Origin: Chlorobiota bacterium
GTDB lineage: Bacteria > Bacteroidota > Bacteroidia > Bacteroidales > VadinHA17
Assembly: GCA_013152085.1 (NCBI GenBank)
Contig: JAADHC010000034.1
Coordinates: 25,614 to 71,527, forward strand
DNA length: 45,914 nucleotides
Direction of reading: 5' to 3'
Part shown: piece after piece, positions 1 through 8,748 of the stretch
How positions within the stretch are numbered: the first letter of the stretch is position 1
Layout: each line of letters starts with the position of its first letter
Position numbers and translations under genes: made by a program
The notes under the pieces: model-generated
Database searches by the model: none
The model's input: the letters and a program-made list of their open reading frames with translations, nothing else
Told to the model about the DNA's origin: nothing

Positions 1-91
1 CGCTCCTGCGTCGCTCTCACAAGAAAATTTTAATCATTCTTGTTTGCGAAAATTTAATGCTTAAAATTTTCATGTTCGTTTCATAATCGGA

Positions 92-1390
92 TCAGTTTTT
101 ACTGATGGAATATATTCCGAGGTGTATGATTTTATCCACCTGGTTGTTCGTCAGATAATATTCGATCAGGTACATAATATATTCAAGACGTACTTCTTCA
201 ATATGGATGCCGGTATTGGTTACCTGCTGTTGCAGGGTGAGGTATTCGAGGTTGGTGATCAGTCCGGCCTGGTAGTTCGTGGCGGCAAGTTCCAGTGCCT
301 GTTGAGCAGTTTCCAGACGCTTTTCCTGAATCGTCATAAGCTCTTTTATCTTTTTCATGTGTTCAAGTACCTGTTGCTGATGTATGGATAGTTCACGGTA
401 AAGATCATACAGGCGATAGTCAAGGACTCTTGTCCGGGCATTACTTTCCTGTTGCTGATATTTGATCGAACCAAACCGGTAGATCGGTATGGATATGCCG
501 GCATTGATCAACCAGTAATTGCCGTCCCCGGTAGGATCGTGATCTCCGAAATAACCGCTGCCGATAAACAGATGCGGCCATTGTCGGGCACTGATCAGCC
601 TTGATGATAATTTCGAGACTTCAATCTCCGATTCAAGTATTTTTATCATCGGATTCCCGGAAAGAAGTACCGTATCTGCGGGAGGGACAGCTATGTCATA
701 AACAAGTTTTTCAGCAGATAATCTTTTCAGTAAAAGTGTATCCACAGGTTTTAATCCCAGCAACCGGGCCAGTTCAATACGTAACTTGTCTTCTTCGGTG
801 ACGGTATGGTTTATAGTCTCTTCTATCCCCGAGATTTCCGCTTCGGTCCGGAGAACATCAATCTGTGTGCGCAGGCCTGCTTTCCATAATGATTCGGTCA
901 AGGATCTGTGTTTTTGGAGCAGGGAAAGCTGATGGGAAAGTAGCGACCGTTCGGTCTGTTTCTGGATGATGCTCATATAAAGTGCCGATACCCGTCCGAT
1001 GGCATCCAGCCGTGTTTTTTCCTGCTGATACTGTGCAGTGATGACCTCCTGGCGTGCCGGAGCATCGGTTTTCAGGATAAAATCTCCCAGCGACCAGTCC
1101 CCGTGTATCGTAGCCCATTGTTGTCCGAAATTATAGGGACTCAGAAAACGGTTTTCCATTCCTGCTTCTGCCGATACCCAGGGCAGGGTGCGTGTGTGGC
1201 TTACCAGGGCATAACTTTTGGTTGCTTCGGAATTAAAAGCTTCTGCATGCAACAGGAAACTCCGCTGCTGAACGGTATCAATGCATTGCTCCAGTGTGAG
1301 GTTAACCGTTGATTGTGGATATGCGGTAAAAGTCAGGCTCAGGTATAAACCTGCGAAGATGATACCGGAATACAGCCTGGAAATATACAT
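92..1390 (-). CDS. TolC-family outer-membrane efflux protein
   Basis: A 432-residue protein of the outer membrane factor (TolC/CusC/CzcC) family, which forms the outer-membrane channel of tripartite RND or ABC exporters. After a signal peptide (MYISRL to AYPQS, about residues 1-25) comes the typical opening NLTLEQCIDTVQQRS, then long amphipathic helices with two repeats (each roughly 180-200 residues) and the usual LEYLTLQQQVTNTGI-type segment near the C-terminus. The frame is open far upstream, but the ATG at 1390 is preceded by AAGGAGGCT, an unusually good ribosome binding site, and starts the signal peptide, so I chose it. It is divergent from a His-rich protein and a TonB receptor, which suggests metal efflux. 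Partner pump genes, if present, would lie beyond the window start. The substrate is inference. Confidence 0.9.
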   Translation of the reverse strand: MYISRLYSGIIFAGLYLSLTFTAYPQSTVNLTLEQCIDTVQQRSFLLHAEAFNSEATKSYALVSHTRTLPWVSAEAGMENRFLSPYNFGQQWATIHGDWSLGDFILKTDAPARQEVITAQYQQEKTRLDAIGRVSALYMSIIQKQTERSLLSHQLSLLQKHRSLTESLWKAGLRTQIDVLRTEAEISGIEETINHTVTEEDKLRIELARLLGLKPVDTLLLKRLSAEKLVYDIAVPPADTVLLSGNPMIKILESEIEVSKLSSRLISARQWPHLFIGSGYFGDHDPTGDGNYWLINAGISIPIYRFGSIKYQQQESNARTRVLDYRLYDLYRELSIHQQQVLEHMKKIKELMTIQEKRLETAQQALELAATNYQAGLITNLEYLTLQQQVTNTGIHIEEVRLEYIMYLIEYYLTNNQVDKIIHLGIYSISKN

Positions 1391-1517
1391 AAGCCTCCTT
1401 TCCTGATATGTAAATACAAAGAAAGGAATAAAACGGTTTTGCCAGTAGTGTATTTTCCGGTTTTTTCTTAAAAAATTGTAAGACGGAGTGTGAGTAATAT
1501 CTACGTAGATACTGTTT

Positions 1518-1629
1518 ATACAAGACGCTGTCAGGTCCTGCACATAGCTCAACCTGTCAGGGTTTGAAGAACCTGACAGTGTTGAAAAGGTTTTCCGTTT
1601 TTCCATCCCGACAATGACAGGTCTTGTAT
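1518..1629. repeat. MITE/REP-like inverted-repeat element
   Basis: The ends ATACAAGAC (1518-1526) and GTCTTGTAT (1621-1629) are perfect 9-bp inverted repeats. Allowing a single inserted base they extend to about 15 bp (left ATACAAGACgCTGTCA, right TGACAGGTCTTGTAT). Inside is a second palindrome, CTGTCAGG (1554-1561) with CCTGACAG (1572-1579), around a 10-base loop. The CCTGTCAGG/CCTGACAGG core resembles palindromic interspersed repeats seen in many Bacteroidetes intergenic regions (from memory, not searched). There is no coding capacity, and it sits in the upstream region of the efflux gene. Confidence 0.55.
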
Positions 1630-1682
1630 GCCGCTCAATCTGACGGAGTTGAAACACGCTGCAAAAATCCCCATTTTCAGGT

Positions 1683-1714
1683 ATTGCAACGCAAAGAATC
1701 AGCTGTTACATTTG
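1683..1714 (+). promoter_or_regulatory. Bacteroidetes-type promoter of His-rich/TonB receptor genes
   Basis: ATTG at 1683-1686, a 20-nt spacer, then TACATTTG at 1707-1714, an exact TAnnTTTG -7 box. A start of transcription near 1721 would leave about 29 nt before the ATG at 1750. Confidence 0.6.
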
Positions 1715-1749
1715 TACCGTGAAAGTATGGAACAACGATTAATCAGGCA

Positions 1750-2115
1750 ATGAGAAAGGCCGGCAACCTATATCGAATCATCTTTTTATTTGTAGCCGGT
1801 TTATTTCTTCTCACCTATGTTAATCAGGCTTTATTTACCCATACACATGTTTTACCGGATGGTACGGTCGTGGTTCATTCTCATCCTTATCACAAGGAAA
1901 AATCACACGATAAGAAAATCCCGGTTCATTCTCATAGTCATACACCCGCAGAATATCATGCTTTAAGTATTCACATTGCCCTTATTTCTGCTTTTATTTT
2001 CCTGATCCTGTTGGTACAACGGCCTGTTTCGGGGACAATTCTTTCGTTAAACACTCTTTCTTTTGCCAAGGATACTCCTTTCCGCATTACCGCAAGGGCA
2101 CCTCCTGCTGTCTGA
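1750..2115 (+). CDS. His-rich membrane protein, probably metal-related
   Basis: A 121-residue protein with an N-terminal hydrophobic segment (about 8-26), a His-rich hydrophilic loop (about 29-72, with HTH, HSHPYH, HSHSH), a second hydrophobic segment (about 73-91) and a short tail. The loop contains more than ten histidines alternating with Ser/Thr/Lys, a pattern known from zinc, cobalt or nickel binding loops; metal binding here is inference. The two membrane segments suggest the loop faces one side of the inner membrane, likely the periplasm. It is the first gene of a probable unit with the TonB receptor, separated from it by an intrinsic terminator-like hairpin. I do not recognise a named family. 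Confidence 0.75.
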   Translation: MRKAGNLYRIIFLFVAGLFLLTYVNQALFTHTHVLPDGTVVVHSHPYHKEKSHDKKIPVHSHSHTPAEYHALSIHIALISAFIFLILLVQRPVSGTILSLNTLSFAKDTPFRITARAPPAV

Positions 2116-2118
2116 AAG

Positions 2119-2142
2119 AAATTCCGTTCTCCGGAATTTTTT
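2119..2142 (+). terminator. intrinsic terminator/attenuator between His-rich gene and TonB receptor
   Basis: AAATTCCG (2119-2126) pairs perfectly with CGGAATTT (2132-2139) around a 5-base loop and is followed by a T-run (2137-2142). It lies four bases after the stop codon. Because the receptor gene starts 100 bases downstream with no equally good promoter, partial read-through could set the ratio of the two products (inference). Confidence 0.6.
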
Positions 2143-2244
2143 CCTTCGTTCTGTTAAGAATTCCTTTACCCTGCTCATTGTAGCTGGCTAAAGAAAATGT
2201 CCTTTCAAGGTATTATATATATACATATGAATAAATTTTAGTCA

Positions 2245-4629
2245 ATGAAAAAACATATTCTATATTTTGGAACAATCCTGTTTGTTTTACTCATAGTGCA
2301 ATCCTTATCAGCCCAGAACCGGCAGAAAACAGATGCCAATATTGTCGGTCATGTTAAGTCTGGTGGTGAACATATCCCATATGCTTCTGTGATGATCAGA
2401 GGAACGGCTATCGGTACCATGACCGATGCAACCGGCCACTATATGCTGACAAATTTACCGGTTGGAAAACATATTGTCCGGGTACAGGTACTTGGCTATA
2501 AACCTAAGGAAAAAGAGGTTAATCTGGTTGCAGCTCAAACCCTGGAGGTTAATTTCCAGCTGGAAGAAGATGCATTTGGGATGGAAGAGGTGGTGGTTAC
2601 CGGGAACCGGAGTGCAGATAAAAAATCCGAATCCCCGGTAATCATTAATACGGTTTCACCGAAACTGTTTTCTGCCATACAGTCAACGCAGGTTCGTGAA
2701 GGACTGAATTTCTGCCCGGGATTGCGTACGGAGACGGATTGTCAGAACTGTGGTTTTAACCAGTTGCGCATCAATGGTATGGGAGGCGCATATTCCCAGA
2801 TTCTGATTAACAGCAGGCCGGTATTTAGCGCTCTTGCAGGTGTTTACGGCCTTGAACTCATCCCGGCCAATATGATTGACCGGATAGAAGTTATCCGTGG
2901 CGGAGGATCGGTACTATACGGAAGTAATGCCATTGCCGGTAGTGTGAATATTATCCTGAAAGACCCCGTGGAAAATACTTTTTCAATAGTTATGAACCAG
3001 GGCTGGACTGGCCGGGGGATAAATAAATACGGACAACCCTCTTCGGATTTTTCACTGCAGGCAAATAGTTCTGTCACAAGCAATGACCATAAAGCGGGAC
3101 TGGCTCTCTATGGTTATTATCATACAAAAGATCCGTATGACGCCAACGGTGACGGATTTTCGGAATTGCCGGAACTAAGCAATGTAACCTTTGGTTTCCG
3201 GGGTTTTCACCGGCTGGGTTATCGCAGTAAAATCAATATGGATTTCTTTAATATCAGGGAGGAAAGACGCGGTGGAAATGCGTTTGAATTGCCGGTACAC
3301 GAAGCGGATATTGCCGAGGCGGTAAAACATAATATTACCTCGGGATCGTTAACGTATAATCTTTTCCTGCGAAAACAGGATCAGTTTTCTGCTTTTATCT
3401 CTTTTCAGCGTATTGACAGGGATTCTTATTACGGAGCCTGGAAATCCCTGAAAGATTACGGACATACGGACAACCTGACGTATGTCTCAGGTGTACAGTA
3501 TAAGGCAGATTTTAACAAGATAAAGTTGATTGGCGGTGCAGAGTTGCGCGGGGAAACCCTGAATGATAAAAAGCTGGGTTATCCGGATTATGAGCATGCC
3601 ATGATCCTGAATGATTCAATAATATCTGTTCCACATGTTCCCGACACACCTGTTGCCAGACAAAACAGTGTTACGGCAGGATCATTTGTCCAGATTAATT
3701 ATTCTCTGCCTCGCTGGATATTTTCTGCCGGATTACGTTATGATAACTACTTCGTAACGGATGAAATGCAGGCAGGAGAGGATCAGACAGGTCAGGTACT
3801 CAGTCCGAAACTGAATGTGAAATTTGATATGACCCACGTTTTGCAAATCCGGGCTAACATGGGGACAGGTTACCGGGTACCACAAGTTTTCAATGAAGAC
3901 CTGCATATCCTGACATCCGGTTCACGGCAGGTACATATCGTGAATGACCCTGCATTGAAGCAGGAAAACAGCCGCAGTTATAGCCTTTCGCTGTACCTGC
4001 ATGGTGATAAAACAACCCGTCCGTACGAATTCCTTGCAGAAGGTTTTTATACTCACCTGTTGAATCCTTTTGTGAATACGATCGGGCTCCCTGATGAAAA
4101 CGGTGTGGTTTATTATACCCGTAAAAATGCTGAAAACGGAGCGGTTGTGTACGGAATGAATCTTGAGTTTAATATTAAACCGTATGCACACATGAGCCTG
4201 CGTTCGGGCCTGACATTGCAAAGAAGTGATTACCAGAAACCTCAGGACTTTAACGAGAGGCGGTTCCTGCGTACTCCGGACAGCTATGGTTATGCTATCC
4301 TGGATTATAATCCTGTTAAATCGCCGGATATTTCATTAACGTATAACTATACCGGGAAAATGCTGGTTCCTTATTTCGGAACAGGACTTCCTGATGCGGA
4401 TGCAGGGGAACTGCGACAAAGTCATTCCTTTCATAATGCGGGGGTGAAGGTTCGTTACACTTTTACACTGAACGGAACAAAGATGCAGGTTTACGTAGCG
4501 GTAAAAAACATCCTGAACTCCTACCAGAAAGATTTTGACACCGGGATCAACCGTGATCCGGGATACATTTACGGACCGGCTTATCCGCAAAGTGTATACT
4601 TCGGGATAAAATTCGGAAATAACCTTTAA
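2245..4629 (+). CDS. TonB-dependent receptor, CarboxypepD_reg-like N-terminus
   Basis: A 794-residue outer-membrane receptor. The signal peptide (about 1-23) is followed by a carboxypeptidase-D regulatory-like beta domain (about 31-118), a TonB-box-like stretch ending MEEVVVTGNR, a plug domain (about 130-245, with INGMGGAYSQILIN and VIRGGGSVLYGSNAIAG), and a 22-strand type barrel ending with an aromatic-rich final strand (VYFGIKFGN). The plug carries unusual cysteines (FCPGLRTETDCQNCGFNQLR), a form I associate with receptors next to metal-efflux clusters in Bacteroidetes. It would import a metal complex or other small ligand using the TonB-ExbBD system. Neighbours (His-rich protein, TolC-family exporter) support a metal link. 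The ligand is not determinable here. Confidence 0.92.
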   Translation: MKKHILYFGTILFVLLIVQSLSAQNRQKTDANIVGHVKSGGEHIPYASVMIRGTAIGTMTDATGHYMLTNLPVGKHIVRVQVLGYKPKEKEVNLVAAQTLEVNFQLEEDAFGMEEVVVTGNRSADKKSESPVIINTVSPKLFSAIQSTQVREGLNFCPGLRTETDCQNCGFNQLRINGMGGAYSQILINSRPVFSALAGVYGLELIPANMIDRIEVIRGGGSVLYGSNAIAGSVNIILKDPVENTFSIVMNQGWTGRGINKYGQPSSDFSLQANSSVTSNDHKAGLALYGYYHTKDPYDANGDGFSELPELSNVTFGFRGFHRLGYRSKINMDFFNIREERRGGNAFELPVHEADIAEAVKHNITSGSLTYNLFLRKQDQFSAFISFQRIDRDSYYGAWKSLKDYGHTDNLTYVSGVQYKADFNKIKLIGGAELRGETLNDKKLGYPDYEHAMILNDSIISVPHVPDTPVARQNSVTAGSFVQINYSLPRWIFSAGLRYDNYFVTDEMQAGEDQTGQVLSPKLNVKFDMTHVLQIRANMGTGYRVPQVFNEDLHILTSGSRQVHIVNDPALKQENSRSYSLSLYLHGDKTTRPYEFLAEGFYTHLLNPFVNTIGLPDENGVVYYTRKNAENGAVVYGMNLEFNIKPYAHMSLRSGLTLQRSDYQKPQDFNERRFLRTPDSYGYAILDYNPVKSPDISLTYNYTGKMLVPYFGTGLPDADAGELRQSHSFHNAGVKVRYTFTLNGTKMQVYVAVKNILNSYQKDFDTGINRDPGYIYGPAYPQSVYFGIKFGNNL

Positions 4630-4709
4630 TGAACAGATCTGAATTTAAGGGAAAAAGATTAAAGTGGGAGTCCTTTAAGCTTTACCGTTCGAACATCATC
4701 CATCGAGTT

Positions 4710-5747
4710 TCACATAAACATCACCATCGTAGCGCCATAACCATACTCCTTAAATGAGGCATCCTGGTACCGGATTTTTTTCTGATCGAGGATTTTACGG
4801 ATCTCAAATTTCAGTTTACCATGTCCCAGACCGTGGATGAAAACAATCTTTTTCTGTCCGCTGTGGCGGGCTCCCTCAAGGGCTGTTTCAAAGCGTGCCA
4901 GTTGTATTTCCAGGATTTCCCCCGGTGCGAGACGGGCAAAATCATCGGTGATGGTTTCGATATGCAAATCAACCTCTTCAACCGGTTCATGACCGGATAT
5001 TTCAGTACGCAGCATTAACTTTTTCTTCGGCGTGTCTTTTTTCTCCATGAGGATTTTTTTGGATTCTGGAACTCCCGGAATTATCCGATCAGGCAGAAGA
5101 GATATCAGCCAGGCATCTTCTTCAAAATAGAGATTTTCCATAAAATGGTCTTTCGATGGCACCTGTACGGGACCGAAGTCTATCTGCTTATCAAAGGGAG
5201 GGCGGGGGAAAAACCGTCTTTCAGCCGTCAGAATCGCCTGAAGAAACAGGGCCCTGTTTTCACGTGGTTCAATGATTCCGAGTTCGATTTTTGTATCCTC
5301 TTCAAGAAATCCTTCGTTAACAGTAAAAGCAACATTTTTATCCGTATAACCGAAAGCATAAAATAGCTGGTAACGGCTGTCATTGACCAGGAAGCAGGAA
5401 TACCGCTTACCGGAGGGGATCAACGCAAGAAAGATTTCCGGGGCATCCTCCAGAACCGGGAGTTTATCAGTCTCTTTTTTAGTATCCGGGGCGTCTTCTG
5501 CAGGTTTTTCTTCGATGGGGGACTCCGGATTCTTTTCAGGAACCTGTTCCTTCTTTTTTTCCGTACTTACCGTATCTTCTGATTCCGGAGGTGACATTTC
5601 GGTACGCAGTAATTTGTCGGGTGTTACGGGAATCTCAAATCCGTCTTCCGTTTCCACATATACCCACCCTTTGGAATCAATACGGGTAACCCTGCCGCCC
5701 CCCGGTTCATCCATAAATTTCACACGGTCACCTGTACTGAACTTCAT
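4710..5747 (-). CDS. DUF2027 and Smr domain protein
   Basis: A 345-residue protein with the DUF2027-type N-terminal segment (about 1-50, KFSTGDRVKFMDEPGGG), an acidic low-complexity linker (about 50-95), a middle beta domain (about 100-235), and a C-terminal Smr domain (about 255-345). The Smr part shows the LDLHIE-like motif (EVDLHIETI) and the HGLGHGKLK motif typical of this MutS2-related nuclease domain. Smr domains act as endonucleases in mismatch, recombination or ribosome-rescue contexts; the role of this Bacteroidetes arrangement is not known to me. It ends facing the TonB receptor gene and diverges from queA, with a TATTTTTG promoter box 17-24 bases upstream of its ATG. Confidence 0.85.
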   Translation of the reverse strand: MKFSTGDRVKFMDEPGGGRVTRIDSKGWVYVETEDGFEIPVTPDKLLRTEMSPPESEDTVSTEKKKEQVPEKNPESPIEEKPAEDAPDTKKETDKLPVLEDAPEIFLALIPSGKRYSCFLVNDSRYQLFYAFGYTDKNVAFTVNEGFLEEDTKIELGIIEPRENRALFLQAILTAERRFFPRPPFDKQIDFGPVQVPSKDHFMENLYFEEDAWLISLLPDRIIPGVPESKKILMEKKDTPKKKLMLRTEISGHEPVEEVDLHIETITDDFARLAPGEILEIQLARFETALEGARHSGQKKIVFIHGLGHGKLKFEIRKILDQKKIRYQDASFKEYGYGATMVMFM

Positions 5748-5763
5748 CTTCTGTGATTTTCTG

Positions 5764-5771
5764 CAAAAATA
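5764..5771 (-). promoter_or_regulatory. -7 box for the DUF2027-Smr gene
   Basis: On the minus strand TATTTTTG matches TAnnTTTG exactly and lies just upstream of the ATG at 5747. No convincing -33 box is seen, so this is a partial match. Confidence 0.35.
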
Positions 5772-5800
5772 GATAATTTTACCGCCGGTTGACTAAGATT

Positions 5801-7012
5801 ATGAAAATACCTGATACCGTTCCGGAACAATTTGACTATAACCTTCCGGCAGAGAGAATTGCCCGTTATCCGCTTCCGGAGCGGGACAGTTCGAAATTGC
5901 TGGTTTACAGGCAGGGGAATATCTCCGAATCCCGTTTCTCTGCTATAGGGGAATTTCTCCGTGAGGATGATATTCTGGTTGTAAATAATACCCGGGTGAT
6001 CAGGGCACGGCTCTTTTTTTTCAAACCTTCCGGCGCCCGCATCGAGATTTTCTGCCTTGAGCCCCATGATCCACCCGACTACGACAGGGTATTCAAACAA
6101 ACCGGATCCGTAGTCTGGAAATGTATGATCGGCAATGCACGGAAGTGGAAGGAGGAGGATCTTACCGGCAGCATTACGGCAGGTGGCGGGACAGTGGAGC
6201 TTCGGGCCCGTCGTCTGGCAGAAGAGCGGGGAGAGGCCCTGGTGCGTTTTTCATGGGATAATGCCGGGATCACCTTTGGAGAGATCCTGGATACGGCCGG
6301 AAAAGTGCCTTTGCCTCCCTATCTGAACCGTGAGGCGGAAGAAGAAGATGTCCGCACCTATCAGACGCTCTTTGCCCGTTACGAAGGTTCCGTTGCCGCC
6401 CCTACTGCAGGCCTTCATTTTTCTGACCGGTTGATAGCCTCGCTGAAAAAGAAAGTGAATCTTGATGAAATTACGTTGCATGTGGGTGCCGGAACTTTTA
6501 AACCCATTCAGAGCGATACCATCCGCGAACATACCATGCATACCGAGCATTATGAGGTGAATCCCGGTACCTTAAAACAACTGCTGGAAAACGATATAAG
6601 GATTATTGCCATAGGCACTACTTCCGTGAGAACCCTCGAAAGCCTTTACTGGCTGGCTGTAAAACTGCATTCTGCAAAAGATACTACCCCTCAGGATATG
6701 CATACCGGACAATGGGAACCCTATTCGTCTGCTCCCGGACTGACACGTAAAGAAGCGATTGAAACAGTACTTGACTATATCCAAAAGTATCCGCTTACTT
6801 CATTGCATGCTACAACGCAATTGATGATCGTGCCGGGATATATCTTTCGCATGGTAGATGGGATGGTTACCAACTTCCACCTGCCCCGGAGCAGCCTGCT
6901 GATGCTGGTGGCTGCATTTATCGGGGATGACTGGAAAAAGGTATACGATTACGCCCTTCAGAATGATTTCCGCTTTCTTAGCTACGGGGACGGGAGTATT
7001 TTATTTCCGTAG
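5801..7012 (+). CDS. queA: S-adenosylmethionine:tRNA ribosyltransferase-isomerase QueA
   Basis: A 403-residue enzyme that transfers and isomerises the ribosyl group of S-adenosylmethionine onto 7-aminomethyl-7-deazaguanine at the tRNA wobble position, giving epoxyqueuosine. Diagnostic family segments are FDYNLPAERIARYPLPERD near the N-terminus, VVNNTRVIRARL, the TAGLHFSDRL block, the LHVGAGTFKPI block, IAIGTTSVRTLES and the C-terminal NFHLPRSSLLMLVAAF. I placed the start at ATG 5801; a TTG four codons upstream is possible but would only add MTKI. Length is somewhat above the usual 340-360 because of insertions in the middle. It is divergent from the Smr gene. No other queuosine gene is in the window. 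Confidence 0.95.
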   Translation: MKIPDTVPEQFDYNLPAERIARYPLPERDSSKLLVYRQGNISESRFSAIGEFLREDDILVVNNTRVIRARLFFFKPSGARIEIFCLEPHDPPDYDRVFKQTGSVVWKCMIGNARKWKEEDLTGSITAGGGTVELRARRLAEERGEALVRFSWDNAGITFGEILDTAGKVPLPPYLNREAEEEDVRTYQTLFARYEGSVAAPTAGLHFSDRLIASLKKKVNLDEITLHVGAGTFKPIQSDTIREHTMHTEHYEVNPGTLKQLLENDIRIIAIGTTSVRTLESLYWLAVKLHSAKDTTPQDMHTGQWEPYSSAPGLTRKEAIETVLDYIQKYPLTSLHATTQLMIVPGYIFRMVDGMVTNFHLPRSSLLMLVAAFIGDDWKKVYDYALQNDFRFLSYGDGSILFP

Positions 7013-7096
7013 CGTTTGATACAATAAGCCCGTAAAGGCTTAAAAACCGCAAGGTTGTGAAAAAGTGCTCAGATGTGTGAAGGAAAGATCATCGGA

Positions 7097-8146
7097 TCAC
7101 AAATCTGATAACAGGTTCTGAATTGCGGATACAAACCGGTCCACATCTTCTTCAGTGGTATCCCACGATGCCATCCATCGTACAACAGAAGCGTTCTCAT
7201 CCCAGACATAAAAAAAGAATTCTTTTTGGAGTGCATGTATGATTTCTTTCGGGATCTTTGCAAAAACACCGTTTGCTTCCACTTTCCGGGTGATCTTAAT
7301 CCCGTCAATCCGGGCAGCTTTTTCAGCCAGTAAATGAGCCATCCGGTTTGCATGACGGGCATTGTGCAGCCAGAGGTCATCCGTGAGATAAGCATCAAAC
7401 TGTACGGCAATATACCGCATCTTTGAAGCAAGCTGCATACCCTGTTTCCGGATGTATTTAAAGTTTTCCGAGAGTGATGTATTGAGGAAAACCACGGCTT
7501 CGCCATACATCATCCCGTTTTTCGTACCGCCGAAGGAAAGCAGGTCAATACCGGTATCGGAGATCATTTCTTTAAATGAAATATCCAGAAATGCTGCCGC
7601 ATTGGCTATCCTGGCTCCGTCAACATGGACAACCAGTTCTTTATTATGTGCCAGGTCTGTTATAGCTTTGATCTCCTGTGGAGTATAGACTGTTCCGAGT
7701 TCGGTGGACTGGGTGATGGATATGATCCTGGGCTGTGAGTGGTGCTCAAAGTTAAAACCGTATAATTGCGTGGCAATGCTTTCCGGTGTGAGCTTGCCGT
7801 CGTCAGTCTGAACAGGAAGGAGCTTACATCCCGTGAATTTTTCCGGGGCCCCGCATTCATCTTCATGGATATGGGAAGTCTCCGCACAAACAACAGATTG
7901 CCAGGGGTGTGTGGCGGCGGCCAGATTCAGGACATTGGCTGCCGTACCGGTGAAAACAAGATATACACAGACATCTTTGCCGAATAACAGCCTGATTTTT
8001 TCAGTTGCAACTTCAGTATATGGGTCATCACCATAGGCTATGGTATGCCCTTCATTAACCGCCAGCATTGCTTTCATGATTTCAGGGTGTACAGGTGCGT
8101 TGTTATCGCTGGCGAAGCCACGTTTGAGGGTTGTTTCCGTCTTCAT
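7097..8146 (-). CDS. threonine aldolase / beta-eliminating lyase family, PLP-dependent
   Basis: A 349-residue fold-type I PLP enzyme of the low-specificity L-threonine aldolase family, cleaving threonine or allo-threonine to glycine and acetaldehyde. Seen: FASDNNAPVHPEI at the start, the cofactor-binding VFTGTAANVLN region (about 64-74), HVDGARIANAA with the PLP-pyridine Asp176, and SFGGTKNG with the Schiff-base Lys209. The frame extends to a TTG at 8155, but ATG 8146 is the natural start. A possible -7 box (TATCTTTG on the minus strand, 8225-8232) lies upstream. The exact substrate stereochemistry cannot be read from sequence. Confidence 0.9.
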   Translation of the reverse strand: MKTETTLKRGFASDNNAPVHPEIMKAMLAVNEGHTIAYGDDPYTEVATEKIRLLFGKDVCVYLVFTGTAANVLNLAAATHPWQSVVCAETSHIHEDECGAPEKFTGCKLLPVQTDDGKLTPESIATQLYGFNFEHHSQPRIISITQSTELGTVYTPQEIKAITDLAHNKELVVHVDGARIANAAAFLDISFKEMISDTGIDLLSFGGTKNGMMYGEAVVFLNTSLSENFKYIRKQGMQLASKMRYIAVQFDAYLTDDLWLHNARHANRMAHLLAEKAARIDGIKITRKVEANGVFAKIPKEIIHALQKEFFFYVWDENASVVRWMASWDTTEEDVDRFVSAIQNLLSDL

Positions 8147-8295
8147 TATGTTCAAAACAGTAAAATTGTTAAAAAAACATTAACTTTAGGTGGACAAACA
8201 TCAAAATTTATTACATTTAAACACCAAAGATAAATAATTCGTCCATGCAGGGGATGATAGATCCTGTCAATATTCTATAAAATCAAACCGGAAAA

Positions 8296-8748
8296 ATGGA
8301 CAAGATCAAAATAAAACAGGGGATTCTTACTGCCTGCCTGAGAAAGCAGGAAGGTGTGATTCAGACGGCCCGGACGGCGATGGAAGAAGCTTTGGAGAGT
8401 GCCAATGAAGAAGACCAGACCCGGGACCTTTACGATCCTTACAGGACACAAATGCTCAGTAAACGGGATATGTTTGCCCAGCAACTTGAAAAAGCGGTTG
8501 AAGAGAAACAACTGCTGGAAAAACTTCAGCCATGTGAAGAATGTGATACGGTTCATTTCGGATCTGCCGTGATCACTGATCAGCAGAAACTGTTTGTATC
8601 TATTGGCCTGGGAAAATTTGAATATAACGGGGAGACATGGTATGCTATTTCACCGCGTGTTCCGCTTTATGAAGTCATCAAAGGCAAGAAGAAAGGCGAT
8701 ACATTTATTTTTAACGGCCGGAAATTTACCATCAGGGATGTTTTTTGA
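8296..8748 (+). CDS. GreA/GreB-like C-terminal domain protein with N-terminal coiled coil
   Basis: A 150-residue protein not identical to standard GreA but with the same plan. Residues about 1-77 form a predicted helical hairpin with an acidic turn (E38, E39, D40, D44, D47). Residues about 80-150 resemble the FKBP-like Gre C-terminal domain, with VHFGSAVITDQQKLFVSIGLG, YAISPRVPLYEVIKGKKKGD and a closing beta strand. Gre factors insert the hairpin into the RNA polymerase secondary channel and use acidic tip residues to stimulate transcript cleavage. A similar action here is inference. The gene stands alone between threonine aldolase and the P1 peptidase. An alternative is a storage or stress protein using only the fold. 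Confidence 0.7.
   Translation: MDKIKIKQGILTACLRKQEGVIQTARTAMEEALESANEEDQTRDLYDPYRTQMLSKRDMFAQQLEKAVEEKQLLEKLQPCEECDTVHFGSAVITDQQKLFVSIGLGKFEYNGETWYAISPRVPLYEVIKGKKKGDTFIFNGRKFTIRDVF

Larger units (their letters stand above)
1391..1749. other. divergent intergenic region with MITE-like element
   Basis: About 360 bases separate the efflux gene (-) from the His-rich gene (+). The segment holds the ribosome binding site of the efflux gene (1392-1400), a 112-bp inverted-repeat element (1518-1629) and a good Bacteroidetes promoter for the rightward genes (1683-1714). An open frame crosses it on the minus strand, but its translation is not protein-like and begins upstream of the signal peptide start. 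Confidence 0.6.

Noticed and set aside
1391-1657. N-terminal extension of the TolC-family protein
   Set aside because: It covers the inverted-repeat element, is not protein-like, and a perfect ribosome binding site and signal peptide mark 1390.
2844-3083. Antisense frames within the TonB receptor and other large genes
   Set aside because: Shadows of well-recognised genes on the opposite strand.
7026-7041. Hairpin AAGCC-N6-GGCTT after queA as a terminator
   Set aside because: Short stem with no T-run on the plus strand; too weak to call.
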